From contig DTUY01000420.1 of the NCBI GenBank assembly GCA_012963885.1, positions 1 to 64,000 of the forward strand: DNA of 64,000 nt. The letters are read 5' to 3'. Under the pieces are notes generated by a model. The model saw only the letters and a program-made list of their open reading frames with translations. It was not told the origin of the DNA and searched no databases. Both the position numbers and the translations under genes were made by a program. Source of the stretch: Candidatus Poribacteria bacterium (GTDB lineage Bacteria; Poribacteria; WGA-4E; UBA9662). Of the stretch, positions 47,298 through 56,542 are shown piece by piece (position 1 is the first letter of the stretch; the number at the start of each line of letters is the position of its first letter).

Positions 47298-49340
47298 ATG
47301 GCATCAGAGATTGGTCAGGCTGCAATTTGGCTTGCCGTTTTTTCAACCCTATGGGCAATTGGGATGCTTTCCATTGGATTGCGCAATAGGAATAATAACG
47401 CAATTATCAGTGGGAGAAACGGTGTCGTTGCAACTTTTGGGTTAATTAGCATAGCCGTGGCTGGATTGATTTATGGGTTTCTCACAGATGATTTTTCTAT
47501 ACGTTATGTTGCGGAGGGCTCGAGTTTTTATCAGCCGGTACTATACAAAATTGCTGCCCTGTGGGGGAAAATGTCTGGATCACTGCTGTTTTGGTTGTGG
47601 CTGATTGCACTTTTCGGCACAGTTTTTGTTTGGCAGAATCGTCGTGCGACAGACCGTCTTACTGACCATGCCCTAATTCCTATCTCCATAGTTATGCTTT
47701 TCTTCATTATCCTTGTTTCAGGCTTAATTAGAGGTGTTTATAATCCCCTTTCTAGATTTCCAAACGGAGGTGTTATACCCGATGGTGCAGGGATGAATCC
47801 CTTACTCCAGACGCCAAGTATGGCCTTCCATCCTCCAATACTTTACATCGGGTTTGTCAGTTTAACGATACCTTTTGCGTTCGCGATTGGAGCATTAATG
47901 TCTGGTAGGATTGATAATGATTGGATCATTAGATCTCGAAGATGGACACTTTTCTCCTGGTTGGCATTAACAGTCGGAATTACACTTGGCGGAAACTGGG
48001 CATACCGTGAGCTGGGCTGGGGAGGCTATTGGGCTTGGGATCCGGTAGAGAACGCATCACTTATGCCGTGGCTTCTATGTAGTGCTTATTTGCATTCAGT
48101 TATGATCCAAGAAAAGCGAAACATGCTTAAAGTTTGGAATATAATCCTTATGGTTCTTGCCTTTGAATTCACAATTCTTGGTACATTTATTACTCGAAGC
48201 GGGATTATCACCTCAGTCCATGCCTTTGCTGAAGGGGATATCGGAATATATTTCATGAGTTTCATCCTCCTATCCATATTTACTATCGTTGGTTTAATTG
48301 TTTTCCGTTGGGAAGAATTGAAAAGCCTGAATTGCCTTGAGTCCTTTTTATCTAAGGAAAGCGCCTTTGTTTTGAATAATTGGTTGTTTGTTGCTCTAAC
48401 GTTAATAGTCCTGTGGGGAACGCTTTGGCCGATAATCTCTGAGGCAATGACAGGCCAGAAGACTGCAGTACCGGAAGAGTTTTTCAATAAAACAGTCATT
48501 ATTCCAGGATTAATGCTTTTGTTTCTAACGGGAGTGGGGCCAATTATCTCTTGGAGAAAACTGACCTTAAGTAACCTTAAGCACGTGTTCTCCAAGCCAA
48601 TTATATCGGCCTTGATCTTGCTAATTCCTACGGTTATTTATTTGTTTCTGAATGGTAAAACCCTTGTAGAAACTCGATCTATCTACACTATACTCTGCAT
48701 GTTTTGTGCCGTTTTTGTTTTGGTAGCCATTGCTGATGAATTCTATCGTGGAGGCAAGTTAAGGTCAAAGCGCCACGAAATCGGTTTCCTTAGTGGATTA
48801 ATTAGGCTGATCAAACGAAATAAGAGGCGTTATGGAGGATACATCGTTCATGTTGGTATTGTTATTGTTTACATTGGTATTATGGGATCAAAAGGTTACT
48901 TCCTGCTTGAATCGAAAAGCGTAACTAATGGACAATCAATCGAGATCGGAAAATATCAATTAACTCTTAACAATGGTTTTCAAGAGAAGTTTCCAAACTT
49001 TGTACTGGCTGGTGCGTATTTTGATGTGAAGAAAAACGGAAAACACATTAAAACAGTGCAACCTGCTCGTGGTTTTTATTTTCAGGCGGGACAGGGGGAG
49101 CAAGATACGATTGAGTCGGCAATTACCCATTTTGGTTTAGATGATCTCTACATTGCTCTGGGGCCACTGCCGCAAAATGCCGCTGAATATGTATCCAGAG
49201 GAGAACCAGTTTCAGTTCAGGTATACCATAATCCGTTGATTAGTCTGGTGTGGATTGGTGTTGCTATCATGTTTGCTGGGGGGTGTGTGGCGATGTTAGA
49301 AAAGAACTATAAAGACAGCGAAAAGCTGATAGATGCATAG
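47298..49340 (+). CDS. ccmF: Cytochrome c maturation heme lyase CcmF
   Basis: The 680-residue protein with about 15 transmembrane helices transfers heme from CcmE to apocytochrome. The tryptophan-rich motif WGGYWAWDPVENASLMPWL, the preceding GNWAYRELGW and MSGSLLFWLWL with KIAALWGK are present, as is the QTPSMAFHPPILYIGFV stretch. The periplasmic C-terminal domain is complete. It overlaps ccmH by eight bases. Confidence 0.96.
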   Translation: MASEIGQAAIWLAVFSTLWAIGMLSIGLRNRNNNAIISGRNGVVATFGLISIAVAGLIYGFLTDDFSIRYVAEGSSFYQPVLYKIAALWGKMSGSLLFWLWLIALFGTVFVWQNRRATDRLTDHALIPISIVMLFFIILVSGLIRGVYNPLSRFPNGGVIPDGAGMNPLLQTPSMAFHPPILYIGFVSLTIPFAFAIGALMSGRIDNDWIIRSRRWTLFSWLALTVGITLGGNWAYRELGWGGYWAWDPVENASLMPWLLCSAYLHSVMIQEKRNMLKVWNIILMVLAFEFTILGTFITRSGIITSVHAFAEGDIGIYFMSFILLSIFTIVGLIVFRWEELKSLNCLESFLSKESAFVLNNWLFVALTLIVLWGTLWPIISEAMTGQKTAVPEEFFNKTVIIPGLMLLFLTGVGPIISWRKLTLSNLKHVFSKPIISALILLIPTVIYLFLNGKTLVETRSIYTILCMFCAVFVLVAIADEFYRGGKLRSKRHEIGFLSGLIRLIKRNKRRYGGYIVHVGIVIVYIGIMGSKGYFLLESKSVTNGQSIEIGKYQLTLNNGFQEKFPNFVLAGAYFDVKKNGKHIKTVQPARGFYFQAGQGEQDTIESAITHFGLDDLYIALGPLPQNAAEYVSRGEPVSVQVYHNPLISLVWIGVAIMFAGGCVAMLEKNYKDSEKLIDA

Positions 49341-49815
49341 ATTCAGGGACCTCCTCAGTCTAGTGTTAGCATGCGGATTATCTATACCACCAATTTATGC
49401 TGATGAACGGACGCTTGAAGATCCAGTGATTGAATTGTCGGAAAGTGTCTACTGTCCTTGTGGCTGTGTTCGTGAAACAATTCGGGCATGTGTTTGTGGG
49501 ACGGCACAAGGTATAACGCAGGAGTTCCAAAATCGACTGCGAAATGAAGAAACTATTGAGGAAATTCGAGAAGATTATCTAGGAAAATATGGAACACAAT
49601 TCAATGCCGTAATGCTGGCAGAAGGATTCAACATAGTTGCTTATGTAATCCCATTCTTTATTTTGGTTGTCGGACTTGGTATTGTGGCCATTGTAATCAC
49701 TCGTTTAAAACAAGGAATCAGAGAGCCTGCCAAGACTACCTCGGCCAAAATAGATCGGGCCCAATTTGATTACCAGCAAATTGAAGATGAGGTTGAACGC
49801 TACAAACGGGATTGA
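49333..49815 (+). CDS. ccmH: CcmH-type cytochrome c biogenesis protein with CPCGC motif
   Basis: The 160-residue exported protein has a signal peptide (about residues 1-23) and a domain with cysteines 41, 43, 45, 53 and 55 in YCPCGCVRETIRACVC, where E. coli CcmH has LRCxxCQ. A membrane helix (residues about 102-123) and a charged tail follow. Apparently it is the divergent CcmH class with a CPCGC motif, which probably reduces apocytochrome thiols before heme attachment. It overlaps ccmF by eight bases, and the next gene begins inside it. Confidence 0.85.
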   Translation: MHRFRDLLSLVLACGLSIPPIYADERTLEDPVIELSESVYCPCGCVRETIRACVCGTAQGITQEFQNRLRNEETIEEIREDYLGKYGTQFNAVMLAEGFNIVAYVIPFFILVVGLGIVAIVITRLKQGIREPAKTTSAKIDRAQFDYQQIEDEVERYKRD

Positions 49816-51226
49816 TGAAAGTTTAACTAATAAACAGCGGCTATTGCTAGATCTTGCTCGTTGGTTGCTGATTGTTTTTTGTTGCCTTGCTGTTGGTATT
49901 CTGCTTGGTGTTACTTCTGAATCTCCTTTAATGGTGCTGGTTGTCTTAACGGTAATCGGTGTTTTTGTTTTTCTGTGCATGGACCTCGCATTCTATGCGA
50001 TTATGCTGTTCCTACCGTTTTCCTTCCGATATATTATTCCCGGTAGAGGTTTTGAAGTTCAAACTCCATCTGAGCCCCTTTTGGGAATGCTTGTTGTAGT
50101 GTTTCTGGTTCAGAGGATTTTTGAGCGTACTACTTTCAAAACTAGTGCGAGTGACGATAAAAAATTTCCATTTGCTCTGCCTATAACCATATTTATCATC
50201 GTCACTATTCTGTCAGCGATCAATTCACCTGAAACTTTGGGATCAATCAAGGGCGCAATTCGAGCAAATGTCTATGTCATGTCAAGTTTCCTAACATTCC
50301 TGTTGATCCGATCCCGCCAAAGTCTTCAATGGTTGTTCTGGTCTATCTTTTCGTCAGCCGCTGTAGCAGTAATCTGGACAGTTATCATTTTAATTTACAA
50401 CATTGATCTATGGCAGTGGACTAGTGCTTATCGTGGATCCCCGTTTACTAACTATTCAGTCTTTGGCGGTTACACAGCTATCTTTTTGTTGATTGTCTTA
50501 AGTCGTTTGTTACTCGATCGAACGTCGTATGATAGAGTGTTTTGGTCGGTGCTGTTGGTGATATTTACCGCTGGTATTCTCCTATGCTTTTCACGCGGTG
50601 TTTGGTTATCTTTAATTATTGCAGTTGGATTTTTGTTGGTTAATTTGTCGCAAGCCGAACATCACAAAAAAATATTGATTATTGGTAGTGGTTCTGTTTT
50701 TCTTCTCACTTTATTATTGTTACCAAGTGCCTCTGACTTAATTACAGAAAGAGTTTCAACTTTGTTTGATCCTCAGTTTGCATCGAATCGGTCGCGGCTC
50801 CTCCGCTGGGCACAGGCATTGTTGATGTTTACAGAACATCCAATTATTGGTAACGGATATGGTGCTTTTGCCATGCTTTATCAGGAGGATGTTGCCTTGA
50901 CTGGTGAATACGTTGCTCAATTCCAACTTGGCGTGCACAGCGAATATATGCAGATTCTAGCGGAACAGGGCAGTCTTGGTCTTATTGCATGGTTCTGGGT
51001 GATCCTAGCTTTCTTTCGATTCGGTGTACGGGCATTACGCCGTATCAGGGACACTTTTTTTCGTTCTTTGGTTTTAGGTATTATGGCGGCCGAACTGTCA
51101 CTCCTAGTTCATTTTTTGGTTAATAACCTGTTAAACGGAGATGCTATTGGTATTCCGTTTTGGGTGCTCTATGGCTTGCTTCCTGCTGTCGTTGGAATAG
51201 CGGAGCGTGAAGTTAAAGCGACTTGA
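49787..51226 (+). CDS. O-antigen ligase/polymerase (Wzy/WaaL) family membrane protein
   Basis: The 479-residue protein has about 12 transmembrane helices. The large periplasmic loop (about residues 310-380) contains the family signatures NRSRLLRWAQALLMFTEHP, IIGNGYGAFA and HSEYMQILAEQGSLGLIAWF. Such proteins ligate O-antigen to lipid A core or polymerise repeat units; which cannot be told. ATG 49787 is the likely start (TTG at 49766 also in frame), overlapping the ccmH end. Downstream is a transcription-unit boundary with its own promoter. It is the last gene in the run that began with pgi. Confidence 0.9.
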   Translation: MRLNATNGIDESLTNKQRLLLDLARWLLIVFCCLAVGILLGVTSESPLMVLVVLTVIGVFVFLCMDLAFYAIMLFLPFSFRYIIPGRGFEVQTPSEPLLGMLVVVFLVQRIFERTTFKTSASDDKKFPFALPITIFIIVTILSAINSPETLGSIKGAIRANVYVMSSFLTFLLIRSRQSLQWLFWSIFSSAAVAVIWTVIILIYNIDLWQWTSAYRGSPFTNYSVFGGYTAIFLLIVLSRLLLDRTSYDRVFWSVLLVIFTAGILLCFSRGVWLSLIIAVGFLLVNLSQAEHHKKILIIGSGSVFLLTLLLLPSASDLITERVSTLFDPQFASNRSRLLRWAQALLMFTEHPIIGNGYGAFAMLYQEDVALTGEYVAQFQLGVHSEYMQILAEQGSLGLIAWFWVILAFFRFGVRALRRIRDTFFRSLVLGIMAAELSLLVHFLVNNLLNGDAIGIPFWVLYGLLPAVVGIAEREVKAT

Positions 51227-51250
51227 CATGCTGACATCTTATGTTAAGAT
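51223..51250 (+). promoter_or_regulatory. Promoter upstream of the leader region
   Basis: TTGACA (51223-51228), a 16-base spacer and TAAGAT (51245-51250; extended by TGT) form a good -35/-10 pair at the 3' end of the O-antigen ligase-like gene. The transcript would begin near 51258 and pass a terminator-like hairpin before the enolase-superfamily gene. Confidence 0.6.
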
Positions 51251-51260
51251 GGGAAATTGA

Positions 51261-51401
51261 ATGTTTGGTCGTAAAACGAATAATGCCAGAATACAGGTTT
51301 TGGTGTTCTTATTTATGATTCCATGTCCGTTTGCGAGTATTAACGGAAACCGAAATCTAGTAGGAAATGTTAGGCAATATCATGACATTTTCTCCTTATA
51401 G
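51261..51401 (+). CDS. Possible 46-residue leader or secreted peptide
   Basis: ATG 51261 opens 46 codons to TAG 51399-51401. The middle is hydrophobic (VLVFLFMIPCPFAS), like a small signal peptide or membrane segment. The site upstream (GATGGGAAATTG) is a weak ribosome binding site. I recognise no family. It could be chance within an untranslated leader. The predicted transcript start is just before it. Confidence 0.25.
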   Translation: MFGRKTNNARIQVLVFLFMIPCPFASINGNRNLVGNVRQYHDIFSL

Positions 51402-51466
51402 AAAACCATATGCAATTTGTGAAGGATCAAATGTAAGATATTGGATGTTATATGTCCAGCTTTGCG

Positions 51467-51493
51467 CCGAGAAATGCTATCTCGGTTTTTTTT
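51467..51493 (+). terminator. Rho-independent terminator before the enolase-superfamily gene
   Basis: CCGAGA (51467-51472) pairs with TCTCGG (51480-51485) around a seven-base loop, followed by eight T. It sits 29 bp before the enolase-superfamily start and about 210 bp after the probable transcription start, so it can end the small leader transcript or attenuate the gene. Confidence 0.8.
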
Positions 51494-51521
51494 ATGACAG
51501 TTTAATGGAAGGAGCGTAATT

Positions 51522-52874
51522 ATGGTGAAAGATAGTGATATTCGTATTTTAGATGCGGAATATAATTTAGAGAAATATGATTATCGAACACCATTAAAGT
51601 TTGGTGGTGTCCCAACAGATCATTGTGTGATATTCAATGTGAAAATCCAAGTCCGGACGCGTGACGGTGGGGAAGCCGAAGGATTTGGCTCGATGCCACT
51701 TGGCAATGTATGGGCATTTCCTCCCAAGTACGTACCGTTTGATCAAAGTCTGGAAGCCATGAAAACAATCGCCAAGAGATCTGTTAAGTTAACAGGTCAA
51801 TGCGACTTTGTCGGACATCCGGTTGATATATCGGAGATCTTAGAGGTCGAGTTTCTGAAAATCGCAGAAGAGGTTTCAAAAGAAATGGGTTTGGGTTTTC
51901 CTGTACCGAAGCTTTGTACGGCGGTAACAACAAGCCCTATAGATGCAGCCATCCACGATGGCTTTGGTAAAGCGAACGGTATCAACAGTTATCATGGGCT
52001 TTCCCTAGATTATATGAATTGGGATCTCTCTCACTATCTCAATGACAGGTTCAGCGGAAAGTATCTCGATCAATACGTGCTGGAAACACCGCAACCCAGA
52101 ATACCACTCTATCATCTGGTCGGGGCTCTTGATCCATTGACCGACACAGATATTCCAAATCGGCTTAACGACGGCTTGCCGGAAACGTTACCAGAGTGGA
52201 TTGTTTCAGACGGATTAACCCATCTCAAAATAAAGTTAAATGGGTCAAATCTAGATTGGGACGTAGATCGGGTGCTTTCTATCGAAAAGGTAGCAGCAGA
52301 AACACAGGCGAATCGCGGAATAGATCAATGGTTCTATTCGGCCGATTTTAATGAAACCTGCCAGAATGTCGAGTACCTACTAGAGTTTTTAGCCAAGATT
52401 GAAGAGGGAGAAGGAAATGCTTTTAATCGATTGGCTTATATTGAGCAACCGACAGATCGCGATTTGAAAGCACATCCAGAGAACAAAATGCATCAAGCTG
52501 CCAAAATCAAGCCCGTGGTAATTGATGAATCTTTGACTGACTTTGAGACATTCTTGTTGGCCCGTGATCAAGGCTATTCCGGTGTTGCATTAAAGGCATG
52601 CAAAGGTCAGTCGCAAGCGTTATTGATGGGAGCTGCTGCACAGGAGTATGGTATGTTCCTCGCGGTTCAGGACTTGACTTGTCCGGGATCATCATTTTTG
52701 CATTCTGCGGGTATCGCTGCCCGTGTAAAAGGGATCACCGCGATTGAAGGCAACGGCCGTCAATTCTGTCCCATCGCCAATGAAGGTTGGAAAAACAAAT
52801 TCCCATCGGTATTCATGATATCAGATGGCACCATTGGTACCTATGCCCTGATTGGAAACGGGTTGGGTCACTAA
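51522..52874 (+). CDS. Enolase superfamily protein (mandelate racemase/muconate lactonizing type)
   Basis: The 450-residue protein starts at ATG 51522 after GGAAGGAGCGTAATT. Catalytic residues of the superfamily are seen: Lys236 and Lys238 (HLKIKLNG), metal ligands Asp275 (YSADFNE), Glu308 (YIEQPT) and Asp335 (VVIDES), and Lys358 (VALKACKG). It should abstract a proton alpha to a carboxylate of an acid sugar or related compound; substrate unknown. It is convergent with the M20 peptidase, two bases apart. Confidence 0.93.
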   Translation: MVKDSDIRILDAEYNLEKYDYRTPLKFGGVPTDHCVIFNVKIQVRTRDGGEAEGFGSMPLGNVWAFPPKYVPFDQSLEAMKTIAKRSVKLTGQCDFVGHPVDISEILEVEFLKIAEEVSKEMGLGFPVPKLCTAVTTSPIDAAIHDGFGKANGINSYHGLSLDYMNWDLSHYLNDRFSGKYLDQYVLETPQPRIPLYHLVGALDPLTDTDIPNRLNDGLPETLPEWIVSDGLTHLKIKLNGSNLDWDVDRVLSIEKVAAETQANRGIDQWFYSADFNETCQNVEYLLEFLAKIEEGEGNAFNRLAYIEQPTDRDLKAHPENKMHQAAKIKPVVIDESLTDFETFLLARDQGYSGVALKACKGQSQALLMGAAAQEYGMFLAVQDLTCPGSSFLHSAGIAARVKGITAIEGNGRQFCPIANEGWKNKFPSVFMISDGTIGTYALIGNGLGH

Positions 52875-52875
52875 A

Positions 52876-54123
52876 TCAGATCTGTGCATTTGCCATAAAC
52901 TGCGCGTAGATTTTCGTTGTCAGTATCAGATCGGAAATACTTACTCGTTCATCAATACCGTGAGCATTCTGTCCCCACGGTCCATAGCCGACTCCTAGCG
53001 TATTTCCGTCTTCGACGAAGTAATGTAGATCAGTAAATCCCGATGTCACGTCGAACTGGGCAGGCTCTTGACGGATCTGACTAACAATCTTCCTGAATGT
53101 CTGTGGGGGATTTTTATCAGAAGGAATGAAACATGGAGAAATCAACAGGATGGGGCTGAGTTCCACATTGAGATCTGGAATGGATTGGCGCGCTCCTTCG
53201 ATGGCAGCCTGCAGTTCTGGCTCAATGTTTTCGATAATTTCGCTTGGTGTAACACGGCGGTCGATCGAAAACTTGGCCAAAGAGGGCACTGTATTAATTT
53301 TATCTCCTGATGTCCCTTCAAAAACACCACCAATGTTAATTGTCGGTATTAACTCCCTACCAGCTGGTGTTTTGAATATTCGATCAGGATGATTAAACTT
53401 GCTTTTCAACGATTGTAGAGCGATAACCAACTCTGACATTTTTTCAAACGCGTTTAGTCCTCTATGTGGACGAGATCCATGTGCGGGCTTCCCGAAGACA
53501 AAAACATCTGCCCATAAAATACCGTTGTGACCACACCCTATGTTCAGTTTTGTGCCACCTTCACAATTAACTACGAAATCGGCATTCACCAACTTCTTTC
53601 GAACAATTTCGCCAACGCCGAGTTGGCCACCAATTTCCTCGTCACACGTAAATGAGCATTCAATATTAAAAGATGGATTAACTCTGTTTTCTCGGAGTGT
53701 TTGGATGGCAAAGAGAGTTGCCGCAATTGAATCCTTCATATCGTCTGATCCTCGACCATATAGCCAATCACCGTCGATCTGCGGATCGAATGGATCTTGA
53801 CTCCATCCATCGGATGTAGGAACGACATCAAAATGGGAGTTAAAGTGTACCGTTTTCTCCGCTCCGGTATTCCATTTTGCGATTAGATTCATCCGTGGAT
53901 ATTCGATTGCGTGAGGGAGATGCATTTGTGCTTCCTCTGTTGGTACGCGATGAATTTCTGTTCCTAGATCAAGTTCTCTACACCACCCCTCGAGCAGACC
54001 CACAATTTCTGCGTAGTTTGTACCGGGTGGGTTCACAGTTGGAATTCTGACAAGCGCCTGCAAGCGTTGGCAAAGACGGGGTACATTTCTATCAATATAA
54101 TCGTTTAATTTTACTATCGACAT
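52876..54123 (-). CDS. M20 family peptidase/deacylase (ArgE/DapE-like)
   Basis: The 415-residue zinc hydrolase has the metal ligands in NSHFDVVPTSDGW and GRGSDDMKD, the catalytic glutamate pair in CDEEIGG, a later His in NCEGGTK and the dimerisation domain with FGKPAHGSRPHRGLNA. Typical of acetylornithine deacetylases, succinyl-diaminopimelate desuccinylases or carboxypeptidase G2; the substrate is not clear. It starts three bases downstream of the small secreted protein, so translation may be coupled. Confidence 0.93.
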   Translation of the reverse strand: MSIVKLNDYIDRNVPRLCQRLQALVRIPTVNPPGTNYAEIVGLLEGWCRELDLGTEIHRVPTEEAQMHLPHAIEYPRMNLIAKWNTGAEKTVHFNSHFDVVPTSDGWSQDPFDPQIDGDWLYGRGSDDMKDSIAATLFAIQTLRENRVNPSFNIECSFTCDEEIGGQLGVGEIVRKKLVNADFVVNCEGGTKLNIGCGHNGILWADVFVFGKPAHGSRPHRGLNAFEKMSELVIALQSLKSKFNHPDRIFKTPAGRELIPTINIGGVFEGTSGDKINTVPSLAKFSIDRRVTPSEIIENIEPELQAAIEGARQSIPDLNVELSPILLISPCFIPSDKNPPQTFRKIVSQIRQEPAQFDVTSGFTDLHYFVEDGNTLGVGYGPWGQNAHGIDERVSISDLILTTKIYAQFMANAQI

Positions 54124-54126
54124 ATT

Positions 54127-54507
54127 CTATTGGTCTGCAGTGTTAACCGAGAAATTTCTACTGGTGGCCGATCCGCTGGGATTTGAATTTATTGGTGGGG
54201 ATGGTGACACACTATCGGTTTTTGAGATGATAGTATTCAATGTAAACGTTTGACTGGTTATGGATGTGGCGAGGTAGGATCTTGTTTTGCGTGATGACTG
54301 GCTTATACCCTTATTTGGAAATGGTTCTGTCGCTGGAAGTGATTCTGATTTAGTATTGAGATTAAAAGGTGTGCTAGAGACAGCAGTTCCGAGTGCACCT
54401 AAAGAGGAATCAGTTTTTGATAAAACTCGGTGGTCTAGTGAAATTGATAAACTGAGCCCAAAAACAAGTAGAATTCCGAAGGAAACGCGGACAATATTTC
54501 TTGTCAT
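54127..54507 (-). CDS. Small secreted protein with three FxLNT repeats, unknown function
   Basis: The 126-residue protein is preceded by GGGAGAAAATT. An N-terminal signal peptide (NIVRVSFGILLVFGLSLSIS) leads a Ser/Thr/Asn/Pro-rich low-complexity chain. A short motif recurs three times: SSTPFNLNT (Phe48), TSQTFTLNT (Phe88) and TSRNFSVNT (Phe119), the last next to the C-terminus. I know no family with this. The M20 gene follows it by three bases. It could be a surface decoration or a remnant of a larger repeat protein. Confidence 0.75.
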   Translation of the reverse strand: MTRNIVRVSFGILLVFGLSLSISLDHRVLSKTDSSLGALGTAVSSTPFNLNTKSESLPATEPFPNKGISQSSRKTRSYLATSITSQTFTLNTIISKTDSVSPSPPINSNPSGSATSRNFSVNTADQ

Positions 54508-54663
54508 AATTTTCTCCCTTAATTACAAAAACTGAGCGTAACAGATGGAATCTCGTCTGTCAATGTCAAAATCAAAGTGGCCTCAGGTGAAAATCTGTGT
54601 TGCTATTAATATGGCATTTATCATGATGACGCGAATTTTAACTACATAAAAGTTAAGTTTAAC

Positions 54664-55878
54664 TCAATTGCTTAGCTTTTCAAGCAAGGTAGCGGCAAGT
54701 TTTTCCGCGAAGGCATCATCGTTAATATGGCTTTCCTCTTCAATGAGATTCACTTTCTGATCGAGGTTGGCCTTCAGATTTGCGGTCCATGCCTGAATTG
54801 CTTCTGGGGAATGGAATGGTTGACCGTCCATGTCAATTGCCGAAACACCTTTACTTGGAATTATAACTGTGGTAGAGGATTTTGCCCCGTTAAGTTTTTC
54901 AGCCATGATTTTACCGAGTGCTGTGTTTTCTTCAACCGTTGTTCGCATCAATGTCACCGTTGGGTTGTGTTGATAGAATTTCCGATCTTGAAATTTTTCG
55001 GGAATGGTGTCTGGTGCGGCGAAGTTTACCATGTCTAATGCGCCTGGGGCGATGACTTGCGGAATACCAACTTCACCGGCGGCTTCAAGCCTATTAGGTC
55101 CAGCACTTAGGACTCCGCCTACTAACTCGTCAGCTAATTCTGTTGTCGTAACATCAAGGACGCCAACAATAAATCCACCACGAATAAGGTCTTCCATCGC
55201 ACGGCCTCCAGTTCCCGTTGCGTGGAAAATCAGTACTTCGTAGCCGTTATCTTCAAGGATTTCGCGTGCTTTGGTTACGCAAGGCGTAGTTACGCCAAAC
55301 ATGGTTGCTGCAATCAACGGTTTATCGACTTGATCTGACACCGGCGGTTCTGTGTTGACCATTCCGACAATAGCACTAGCCGCATTTGCCAGAATCTGAC
55401 GTGAGATACTGTTGATGCCGGCGATGTCAACAACAGAGTAAATCATGGCAATGTCTTTGGTTCCGACGTAAGGGCTGGTATCCCCAGACGCCAATGTGGA
55501 AACCATCACTTTGGGTGTGCCAACTGGCAATGTGCGCATCGCAGTTGTCGCGATCGTTGTTCCTGCAGAACCGCCAAGTGATATTATGCCGTTGATTTTC
55601 TTTTCATCCCAGAGTTGCGTGATAATTTGCGCTGCACCCTCTGCCATGATTGCTACGCTGTTTCCTCGATCAGCTTCTTGGCGTAGTTTCGCTAACGAAG
55701 CTCCAGAAGCACTAGCGAGGTCATCAGCAGATATGTCTGGTTCGAACGGTGGCTCACTCAAAATTCCAGCGTTGACTGTAAGTGTTGAAACGTTAGCAGC
55801 TTCAATTTGATTTTTTAGAAACTGAAATTCTAACCCCTTGGTGTCAAAAGTGCCAACAAGACATACAGTTTTTCCCAT
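54664..55878 (-). CDS. Tm-1-like ATP-binding domain protein (UPF0261)
   Basis: The 404-residue protein belongs to the UPF0261/Tm-1-like family. VCLVGTFDTKGLEFQFLKNQ at the start, IISLGGSAGTTIATTAMRTLP and the later VFHATGTGGRAMEDL-type block (LIFHATGTGGRAMEDLI) are diagnostic. The plant Tm-1 protein binds viral replicase, but bacterial members are thought to act in small-molecule metabolism; the role here is unknown. It is divergent from the ferritin-like gene, with an 88-bp gap. Confidence 0.92.
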   Translation of the reverse strand: MGKTVCLVGTFDTKGLEFQFLKNQIEAANVSTLTVNAGILSEPPFEPDISADDLASASGASLAKLRQEADRGNSVAIMAEGAAQIITQLWDEKKINGIISLGGSAGTTIATTAMRTLPVGTPKVMVSTLASGDTSPYVGTKDIAMIYSVVDIAGINSISRQILANAASAIVGMVNTEPPVSDQVDKPLIAATMFGVTTPCVTKAREILEDNGYEVLIFHATGTGGRAMEDLIRGGFIVGVLDVTTTELADELVGGVLSAGPNRLEAAGEVGIPQVIAPGALDMVNFAAPDTIPEKFQDRKFYQHNPTVTLMRTTVEENTALGKIMAEKLNGAKSSTTVIIPSKGVSAIDMDGQPFHSPEAIQAWTANLKANLDQKVNLIEEESHINDDAFAEKLAATLLEKLSN

Positions 55879-55966
55879 GTGATTATTTACCTCATACGTT
55901 TCACTTATTTAATTCCATTTTAGAATGGTTACTGGGAATTGTCAAGATTCAGCGGGAGGACAAATC

Positions 55967-56503
55967 ATGATTTTAAGCGAGGTTTTCGATATTTGTAAGG
56001 ATATTGAGCTAAGACACGCAAAATTATATGCGAATTTACCACTCATATTGGGCGAATTGGATGAGCGTGCTGCTGTATTTTGGGAAAGCATGAGTACTGC
56101 AGAGTGGCAACATTATATTATGGTTGATTTTGGCCGGTCAATCTGTGAAAAAACCATGGGGCTTGATCAACCTGTGGGAGGACTGCCAAACTTTCATATT
56201 GATCAAATCTTTGAAATTCTCGCCCAAAAAGAGGCTAGGATCTTCAGAGAAGAACTTAGTTTTAAAGATGGATTCGAGATCGCTATTGAACTGGAGGGAA
56301 CAGAATCAGATGACCTTTATATCTATCTAACCTCAGTTATTAAGCAAGCGGTTTATGAAAGAAATCAGCCATATTTGATGGATCGACTTAAAAGAATAGA
56401 AAAGGAGATGACGTCACATCATGTCAGTCTCATCGAAGCGACTAAAAAGCTTTCAAGAGACCCAGAACTTGTGCGGAGGGAAAATGCTCTTCTGCATCCC
56501 TAA
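55967..56503 (+). CDS. Ferritin-like / rubrerythrin-type domain protein (putative)
   Basis: The 178-residue protein runs from ATG 55967 with GGGAGGACAAATC upstream; the frame reaches 55925 but has no ribosome binding site there. It has a four-helix pattern with ExxH-like positions: IELRHAKLYANL, TAEWQHYIMVD, an acidic third helix (FEIAIELEGTESDDLYIYL) and a last EKEMTSHHVSLIE. This resembles the diiron or ferritin-like fold used in iron storage or peroxide defence. The rubredoxin part of rubrerythrin is absent. Assignment is by helix pattern only. Confidence 0.55.
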   Translation: MILSEVFDICKDIELRHAKLYANLPLILGELDERAAVFWESMSTAEWQHYIMVDFGRSICEKTMGLDQPVGGLPNFHIDQIFEILAQKEARIFREELSFKDGFEIAIELEGTESDDLYIYLTSVIKQAVYERNQPYLMDRLKRIEKEMTSHHVSLIEATKKLSRDPELVRRENALLHP

Positions 56504-56542
56504 GTGATTGCTTAATTGGTAAAAAATGGGAACGATCAAAGC

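Noticed and set aside
48086-48595. 169-codon minus-strand frame inside ccmF
   Set aside because: The composition and position are explained by the antisense of ccmF, whose motifs are intact; there is no ribosome binding site.
51250-51521. Known riboswitch class in the leader before the enolase-superfamily gene
   Set aside because: I recognise no consensus core of a known class; only the promoter and terminator are supported.
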